DNA of 64,000 nt, taken from an uncultured Caulobacter sp. Its GTDB lineage: Bacteria; Pseudomonadota; Alphaproteobacteria; Caulobacterales; Caulobacteraceae. Location of the stretch: contig NZ_CALCDX010000240.1 in NCBI RefSeq assembly GCF_937900395.1, positions 1 through 64,000 of the forward strand, given 5' to 3'. Below, one piece after another: positions 59,615-64,000 of the stretch (its first letter is position 1; the number at the start of each line of letters is the position of its first letter). The notes under the pieces are model-generated. The model was not told the DNA's origin. It ran no database searches and saw only the letters and a program-made list of their open reading frames with translations. Made by a program: the position numbers and the translations under genes.

Positions 59615-59902
59615 TTACACCCACCCCGCCGGCCGCTCGGGCTCGCGGTGAGGCGTCGGCGGCGTCGCCGGCCGATGGGCCTTGATCACCCGGCGCAGCG
59701 AGGCGGGGAAGCGGTGCAGCTGGACCTCGGGCCGGATCGGGCGGGCGACCAGGCCGCCGCCGCAGTCGGGGCAGATCTCGTCGAAGCGCAGCTCGGCGCA
59801 CGTGGCGCAGAAGGTGTGCTCGAAGGTGCAGATTCGCGCCTCCGGGCTGGCCGGCGGCAGGTCGCGGTCGCAGCACTCGCAATTGGGACGCAACTCGAGC
59901 AT
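59615..59902 (-). CDS. DUF1272 small zinc-finger-like protein
   Basis: 95 residues. Start MLELRPNCECCDRDLPPASP, then ICTFEHTFCATCAELRFDEI and CPDCGGGLVARPIRP. Seven to eight cysteines in CxxC pairs suggest two zinc sites, as in DUF1272. Function unknown. The C-terminal 25 residues are Pro-rich and not part of the family core. Confidence 0.9.
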   Translation of the reverse strand: MLELRPNCECCDRDLPPASPEARICTFEHTFCATCAELRFDEICPDCGGGLVARPIRPEVQLHRFPASLRRVIKAHRPATPPTPHREPERPAGWV

Positions 59903-60236
59903 GGGCCGTCCTCCCGTGTCCGTCGCGCTTCTCTAAGAGCCATGTCTGGAAGCCCTTTACTATAAAGCGTTTTTCCCGCCTCGCGCGAGGGCGCGCGTTC
60001 AGTGATCACGGGAATGTGGAGGCCCGCGAAATTCGCGTGATCGAGAGGGGTTGACCCCCTCCCCCATACCCCCTAGACACGCCGCCGTTTGCGCGGCGGA
60101 CGGGCCAAAAGCCCGTCCGTTTTTTAGAAGTAACGCCCCGGCTCTCCGGGGCTGGGCAGGGGTGCACCTTGGCCCGCTTTTTTGCAAAAATAGGCCGCCC
60201 AATTCCGGGCCATCGCGTTCAGGAGCGCTCAACAGA
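59903..60236 (+). other. 334-base leader region of carA with terminator-like hairpin
   Basis: No gene seen. It contains, in order, a pairing CGCGAAATTCGCG near 60028, a CCGCCG-TTTGCG-CGGCGG hairpin at about 60082-60099, the terminator at 60098-60125, a CCCCGG-CTCT-CCGGGG hairpin at about 60133-60148, and the carA ribosome site AGGAGCG near 60220. The arrangement could be an attenuator or the end of a small upstream transcript. Confidence 0.4.
60098..60125 (+). terminator. intrinsic terminator 112 bases upstream of carA
   Basis: Stem GGACGGGC/GCCCGTCC with loop CAAAA, followed by G and six T. It is on the carA strand, yet no plus-strand gene ends nearby, so it terminates either a short leader RNA or an unseen small RNA. 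Confidence 0.8.
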
Positions 60237-61403
60237 ATGTCCCAAGACCTTCTTCCCGGCGTCACCGGCGTTCTGGCCCTCGCGGACGGCACGATCCTGC
60301 AAGGCGTGGGCTGCGGCGCGGTCGGCGACGCGGTCGGCGAGGTGTGCTTCAACACCGCCATGACCGGCTACCAGGAGATCCTGACGGACCCCTCCTACAT
60401 GGCCCAGATCGTGGCCTTCACCTTCCCGCACGTAGGCAATGTCGGCACGAACGCCGAGGACGTCGAGCAGGTCACCGGCGTGGCCGAGACGGCCGCCCGC
60501 GGCGCCCTGTTCCGCGACGTCCCGACCGAGCAGGCCAACTGGCGCGCCGGCGGCGACTTCGACGCCTGGATGAAGACCCGCGGCGTGATCGGCCTGGCCG
60601 GGATCGACACCCGAGCCCTGACCCGCAAGATTCGCGAGACCGGCATGCCGCACGGCGTCATCGCCCATTCGCCGGACGGCAAGTTCGACCTTCCGGCCCT
60701 GGTCGCCAAGGCCAAGGCCTGGGAAGGCCTGGTGGGCCTGGATCTCGCCAAGGACGCCTCGACCACCCAGACCTTCACCTGGGACGAGGGCCTGTGGTCG
60801 TGGCCGGAAGGCTACGCCAAGCTCGATAAGCCCAAGTACGAGGTCGTGGTCATCGACTACGGCGTCAAGCGCAACATCCTGCGCGCCCTGGCCCATGTCG
60901 GCGCCCGCGCCACGGTGGTGCCGGCCGACACCAAGGCCGAGGACATCCTGGCTCGCAACCCGGACGGCGTGCTGCTGAGCAACGGCCCCGGCGACCCGGC
61001 CGCGACCGGCGAATACGCCGTGCCCGAGATCCAGAAGCTGGTCGCCAGCGGCAAGCCGGTGTTCGGCATCTGCCTGGGCCACCAGATGCTGGCCCTGGCC
61101 CTGGGCGCCAAGACCGTGAAGATGGAGCAGGGCCACCACGGCGCGAACCACCCGGTGAAGGACCTGACCACCGGCAAGGTCGAGATCGTCTCGATGAACC
61201 ACGGCTTCACCGTGGACAGCGCCTCGCTGCCCGCGCCGGTGCAGGAGACCCACGTCTCGCTGTTCGACGGCACCAACGCCGGCATCGCGCTGGCCGACAA
61301 GCCGGTCTTCAGCGTCCAGCACCACCCGGAAGCCTCGCCCGGCCCGACCGACAGCCTGTATCTGTTCGAGCGGTTTGCTGGGCTGATGGACAAGGCGAGG
61401 TAG
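60237..61403 (+). CDS. carA: carbamoyl-phosphate synthase small subunit
   Basis: 388 residues from the ATG at 60237. N-terminal domain [17 protein letters not shown]..., [20 protein letters not shown] and NYGV-equivalent [15 protein letters not shown]. Class I glutamine amidotransferase with the nucleophile in [16 protein letters not shown] and His/Glu in [14 protein letters not shown]. It supplies ammonia from glutamine to CarB for arginine and pyrimidine synthesis. No carB follows; a class D repeat starts about 20 bases after the stop. Confidence 0.98.
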   Translation: MSQDLLPGVTGVLALADGTILQGVGCGAVGDAVGEVCFNTAMTGYQEILTDPSYMAQIVAFTFPHVGNVGTNAEDVEQVTGVAETAARGALFRDVPTEQANWRAGGDFDAWMKTRGVIGLAGIDTRALTRKIRETGMPHGVIAHSPDGKFDLPALVAKAKAWEGLVGLDLAKDASTTQTFTWDEGLWSWPEGYAKLDKPKYEVVVIDYGVKRNILRALAHVGARATVVPADTKAEDILARNPDGVLLSNGPGDPAATGEYAVPEIQKLVASGKPVFGICLGHQMLALALGAKTVKMEQGHHGANHPVKDLTTGKVEIVSMNHGFTVDSASLPAPVQETHVSLFDGTNAGIALADKPVFSVQHHPEASPGPTDSLYLFERFAGLMDKAR

Positions 61404-61422
61404 TTCTCGCCCTCCTCACCAC

Positions 61423-61540
61423 AATTGCCCTCGTCATCCCGGCCGCAGCGAAGCGGAGAGCCGGGACCCAGGGGCCGCCGTATTGCCGCTCGCCCCTGGG
61501 TCCCGGGTCGGCTACGCCGCCCGGGATGACGAGAGCAATT
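61423..61540. repeat. class D palindromic element, copy D3, left of a GIY-YIG gene
   Basis: Inverted ends extend further than in D1/D2: AATTGCCCTCGTCATCC and GGATGACGAGAGCAATT. Right inner stem is CGGC-TAC-GCCG within CCGGG-type flanks. Centre GGGACCCAGGGG/CCCCTGGGTCCC as in D1. Confidence 0.9.
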
Positions 61541-61573
61541 GCATAGACAATCAACCTATAGTTACATCAACGA

Positions 61574-61864
61574 ATGGCGCACCAGTCGTTCGTCTACATC
61601 CTCGCCAGCGGACGGAACGGCACGCTCTACACCGGCGTCACGGCGGACCTTTCGCGCCGTGTCTGGCAGCACCGAGAAGCGAAGACAGGCTTCACAGCCA
61701 AATACGGCGTCACCAAGCTGGTCTGGTATCAAGAGTTCGCGGAAGTCGATCAGGCGATCGTCTACGAGAAGCGCATCAAGCGCTGGCGGCGGGCCTGGAA
61801 GCTGCAACTGATCGAGGCCGAGAACCCTCAGTGGCTCGATCTCTACGAGAGCTGGAACTGCTGA
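61574..61864 (+). CDS. small GIY-YIG nuclease (UPF0213-like)
   Basis: 96 residues. GIY equivalent in FVYILASGRNGTLYTGVTAD (the Y-I and Y-T-G-V pair), then LSRRVWQHREAKTGFTAKYG with the conserved Arg and His, and KLVWYQEFAEVDQAIVYEKR with Tyr/Glu. C-terminal RIKRWRRAWKLQLIEAENPQ is typical of YhbQ/UPF0213. The catalytic Glu lies in the IVYEKR region. Such proteins cut DNA in vitro in some species, natural role unsettled. Here it is flanked by class D repeats at 33 and about 6 bases. Confidence 0.93.
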   Translation: MAHQSFVYILASGRNGTLYTGVTADLSRRVWQHREAKTGFTAKYGVTKLVWYQEFAEVDQAIVYEKRIKRWRRAWKLQLIEAENPQWLDLYESWNC

Positions 61865-61869
61865 AGCCA

Positions 61870-61957
61870 ATCCCTCGTCCTTGCGCCCCAGGCGAAGCGC
61901 GATGCGGCCGCCCCTGGGTCCCGGCTCTCCGCTTCGCTACGGCCGGGATGACGAGTG
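61870..61957. repeat. class D palindromic element, copy D4, right of the GIY-YIG gene
   Basis: Right arm is intact (CCCCTGGGTCCCGGC ... GCCGGGATGACGAG). Left arm is shortened: CTCGTCCTTGCG then CCCCAGG, lacking most of the hairpin. So it is a right arm plus remnant. Confidence 0.8.
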
Positions 61958-61974
61958 GTTCTAATGGCGAACTA

Positions 61975-62030
61975 GGCGGCCCCCATAGGGGCCGCCTCCC
62001 GCAAACATAGGGGGCGCTGCGGGAGGCGGC
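61975..62030 (+). other. two overlapping, mutually exclusive hairpins
   Basis: Hairpin one: GGCGGCCCC/GGGGCCGCC with loop CATA (61975-61996). Hairpin two: GCCGCCTCCCGC (61991-62002) with GCGGGAGGCGGC (62019-62030). They share 61991-61996 and cannot form together. No gene follows on this strand. Possibly a convergent terminator of the GIY-YIG and flagellar-like genes. Confidence 0.5.
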
Positions 62031-62142
62031 GGCCAAGCGCCCTCGGCAAAAGGGGGCGCGCTTCGGGCGCTTGGCGGCGGGCAGAGTCCGGCGCTCTTCC
62101 GGCGAACCGGGACAGCGCGAGACCCAAACGCGTGGAGCGGGA

Positions 62143-62382
62143 CTAGGCCTTGATGTTCAGCAGCGCGCCGGTCATCTGGTCGGCGGTCTGAATGACCTTG
62201 GCGTTGGCCTTGAAGTCGTATTGAGCGCTGATCTGCTCGACACGTTCCTTGGCGTAGTCCACGTCCTTCAGTTCCTCGACCGTCTCGGCGTGCGCGTCGG
62301 ACGACGCGACCCGCTGAGCGCTAGCGTTCAAGCGGTTGGCGGCGACCGTCATACCGGCGGCGGCGATAGCGAGAGCCTGCAT
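62143..62382 (-). CDS. flagellar basal-body rod-like short protein
   Basis: 79 residues from the ATG at 62382, preceded by AGGAGG. The start MQALAIAAAGMTVAANRLNA, a heptad-rich N-terminal helix, and the C-terminal KVIQTADQMTGALLNIKA are the two ends found in flagellar rod/hook proteins (Flg_bbr families), with the central domain missing. It is a known short group in Caulobacter-like bacteria. Role in the flagellum is not established; a TTAACCAT half-site (CtrA-like) lies about 105 bases upstream. Confidence 0.75.
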   Translation of the reverse strand: MQALAIAAAGMTVAANRLNASAQRVASSDAHAETVEELKDVDYAKERVEQISAQYDFKANAKVIQTADQMTGALLNIKA

Positions 62383-62789
62383 AAGGCGTCCTCCTTGCTC
62401 GTCGCGAGTTATCCGGTCGTTTCGGTTAAGCGGTCGCAACCAAAGATGGTAAAATTTACCACTTAGTCACCTTTTTTAGCGCGAATTAACCATGATATCG
62501 GTTTCCAGTCCCACCTCCGCTGGAGGCGGAATGATGCCCTCCTCCGGAGGTGGAGGACGGGAAGAGCGAGGTTTGACGGCGCGCAACGGCGGCGTCCGGC
62601 CCTCGCCCGCCCCCATCCGCGCAAGATCCTGCCGAAGATTACCAAACGTTTAGGTCGCCACGCCTCGACAAGCTGTCATCGTCCCGACATGGTTCGCGGC
62701 CGCCCGCCTGGGGCCGTTTTTCGATAACCGTTTCGACGCGACGACCGCCGATAGGGTCCGACGTTCGCGTCCCGAGGAGCCTCTTGAGA
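62383..62789. other. 407-base gene-free region with palindromes
   Basis: Contains TGGTAAA-A-TTTACCA (62447-62461), a CtrA-like half-site TTAACCAT (62486-62493), and nested CCTCC...GGAGG palindromes at about 62515-62560. The 18-base string CGAGGTTTGACGGCGCGC at 62567-62584 also occurs in the F2 spacer. No RNA gene is recognised. The M28 promoter must lie in its right part. Confidence 0.45.
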
Positions 62790-64000
62790 ATGTCGTTCAC
62801 GCGTCGCGCCGCGCTCGCCAGCGCCGCCCTGCTGATGGTCGCCCAGCCGGTCCTGGCGGCCGCTCCCGCCAAGCCCGCCGCCGCCGCTCAAAAGGCGGCC
62901 TCCAAGACCGCCCACGCCGGCTCGGACTTCGTCCCCTCCGCCGAGGCGATCAAGGCGCACATGACCTTCCTGGCCGACGACGCGATGGAAGGCCGCGAGG
63001 CCGGCACGCGCGGCTACGACATCGCCGCCAACTATGTCGCGGCCCAGTACGCCCTGCTGGGCGTCAAGCCGGGCGGCGACAAGGGCTCCTACCTGCAGCG
63101 CGTGCCGCTGCTGGCCTTCCGTCCGGCCGGCGAGGGTTCGCTGACGCTGACCGGCGCCCCCCAGGCTGATGGCGGCGCCGCGGTCGCCCTGAAGTACGGC
63201 GAGGACTACCTGCCGAACGCCCAGGCCCAGGCCGCCGACCTGTCGGTCGAGGCCCCGCTGGTCTTCGTCGGCTACGGCGTCGTCGACGCCACGCGCGGTC
63301 GCGACGACTACGCGGGCCTGGACGTGAAGGGCAAGATCGTCGTCATGCTGACGGGCGCCCCGTCCTCGATCCAGACCGAGGAGCGCGCCCACCTCTCCAG
63401 CCCCAACACCAAGCGGACCGAAGCGGCCAAGCGCGGCGCGATCGGCGTGCTGACCATCCCGACCACCAGCGGCGAGAAGCGCCGTCCGTTCGCGCGCGGC
63501 CTGAACGGCATGAAGGAATGGCGCGTGACCTGGCGCGACGCCCAGGACGTCGGCGCGATCCGCGCGCCGGCCGCTCCGGCCCTGGCCCAGATCAGCCTGG
63601 CCGGCGCGGCCAAGCTGTTTGCCGGGTCCCCGACCGCTCTCGACGCCGTCCTGGCCGAGGCCGAGACCCCGCAGGGCGCGGTCAAGGGCTTCCCCCTGGC
63701 GACCAAGGCCAAGGTCGTGCTGAAAACCGAGATCGAAAAGCGCGAAAGCAGCAACGTCGTCGGGATCATCGAGGGCTCGGACCCGAAGCTGAAGGCCCAG
63801 ACCGTCATCCTGTCGGCCCACCTGGATCACATCGGGATCAAGGAAAACGCCAAGCCCGGCGAGGACCGCGTCAACAACGGCGCGCTCGACAACGCCTCGG
63901 GGATCGCGACCCTGCTGGAGGTCGCGCGCGGTTTCAAGAACACCAAGGTTCGCCCCAAGCGCTCGATCGTTCTGCTGGCCGTCACCGGCGAGGAGAAGGG
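62790..64000 (+). CDS. secreted M28-family aminopeptidase, partial (3' end outside window)
   Basis: 404 codons are visible. Start ATG at 62790 after CGAGGAGC. Signal peptide of the Tat-like type (SFTRRAALASAALLMVAQPV). Then a PA domain insert (about 120-230) with VFVGYGVVDATRGRDDYAGL and KGKIVVMLTG. Zinc site of M28: VILSAHLDHIGIKENAKPGE (His, Asp), VNNGALDNASGIATLLEVAR (Asp) and LLAVTGEEKG (Glu pair) at the edge. It is an exported metallopeptidase for amino-terminal residues. Confidence 0.93.
   Translation, partial: MSFTRRAALASAALLMVAQPVLAAAPAKPAAAAQKAASKTAHAGSDFVPSAEAIKAHMTFLADDAMEGREAGTRGYDIAANYVAAQYALLGVKPGGDKGSYLQRVPLLAFRPAGEGSLTLTGAPQADGGAAVALKYGEDYLPNAQAQAADLSVEAPLVFVGYGVVDATRGRDDYAGLDVKGKIVVMLTGAPSSIQTEERAHLSSPNTKRTEAAKRGAIGVLTIPTTSGEKRRPFARGLNGMKEWRVTWRDAQDVGAIRAPAAPALAQISLAGAAKLFAGSPTALDAVLAEAETPQGAVKGFPLATKAKVVLKTEIEKRESSNVVGIIEGSDPKLKAQTVILSAHLDHIGIKENAKPGEDRVNNGALDNASGIATLLEVARGFKNTKVRPKRSIVLLAVTGEEK

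Noticed and set aside
61562..61870. Minus-strand frame opposite the GIY-YIG gene
   Set aside because: No motif; the plus strand has the full GIY-YIG pattern.
1724..61957. The palindromic repeats as a CRISPR array
   Set aside because: They are dispersed singly, are internally inverted and have no regular spacers or cas genes.
1724..61957. All palindromic elements as plain Rho-independent terminators
   Set aside because: They lack T-runs, have two arms with constant flanks, and recur as families; real terminators such as 8276-8309 look different. Some may still stop transcription.
1..64000. tRNA, rRNA or known riboswitch genes
   Set aside because: No cloverleaf ends, CCA, rRNA core strings or recognised riboswitch cores were seen on either strand by reading; a covariance-model search was not possible.

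Overview
The window looks like the chromosome of a Caulobacter-type alphaproteobacterium (Caulobacter vibrioides/segnis group). The DNA is very GC-rich. It carries the rhizobial/caulobacterial order cycHJKL (ccmI-ccmE-ccmF-ccmH), degP, response regulator, histidine kinase and glnE, a complete-looking Caulobacter/Rhodobacter-type gene transfer agent (GTA) cluster, and a xylan/glucuronoxylan utilisation region with a large Caulobacter-style TonB-dependent receptor. I see no rRNA, tRNA, integrase, insertion sequence transposase or CRISPR array.

Layout. 1-4.7 kb: a metal/stress type ECF sigma factor with a membrane anti-sigma-like partner and an EF-hand protein, then glnE. 4.8-5.7 kb: a BlaR1-like M56 peptidase without an adjacent blaI. 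5.9-14.3 kb: two-component system, DegP protease and cytochrome c maturation genes. 14.5-20.1 kb: an unknown conserved protein, a second two-component system with a PepSY protein, a MazEF toxin-antitoxin pair and a DnaJ-class chaperone. 20.2-35.3 kb: the GTA head-tail cluster on the minus strand (g1 to g15, with g7 missing), broken by plus-strand passengers (a DUF559 nuclease, a VOC protein, an unknown protein, a DUF805 protein). 35.5-43.7 kb: SDR, xylose-type 2,5-dioxovalerate dehydrogenase, ArsR/AHSA1 pair, a Tat-exported flavin amine oxidase with a cytochrome c, a CHASE4 kinase and an FKBP isomerase. 43.9-53.2 kb: GH43, GH10, M20 amidohydrolase, GH67 alpha-glucuronidase, mannonate dehydratase and a FadR-type GntR regulator. 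These fit a path from extracellular xylan to xylose and to uronate. 53.3-59.2 kb: second DUF559 nuclease, acyltransferase, HAD phosphatase, a small membrane protein and the TonB receptor. 59.6-64 kb: DUF1272 protein, carA, a GIY-YIG nuclease, a short flagellar rod-like protein and the start of an M28 peptidase.

The most unusual content is a dense set of palindromic elements. I count 26 copies in seven classes (A-G), almost all between genes. Each is two inverted arms of about 30-62 bp, and each arm folds into one or two hairpins. Stem sequences change between copies while pairing is kept, and loops and flanks stay constant. In two cases (class B at 33.2-33.7 kb, class F at 53.2-53.8 kb) the gap between the arms is filled exactly by a DUF559 (Vsr-like fold) nuclease gene whose ends run into the arms. 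In a third case a small GIY-YIG nuclease gene lies between two class D elements. The empty copies would then be non-autonomous relatives. I propose that these are nuclease-carrying hairpin mobile elements. The architecture is visible in the sequence; mobility is inference. One class B copy is read in frame inside the GTA peptidase gene, and one class F copy supplies the stop codons of two converging genes.

Regulatory signals: LacI-type operators lie at the 2,5-dioxovalerate dehydrogenase, GH10 and TonB receptor promoters, suggesting one xylose-responsive regulon. A separate dyad lies in the GH67/manD divergent promoter. A BlaI-like dyad precedes the M56 gene. A consensus IHF site and a perfect dyad lie upstream of the GTA operon.
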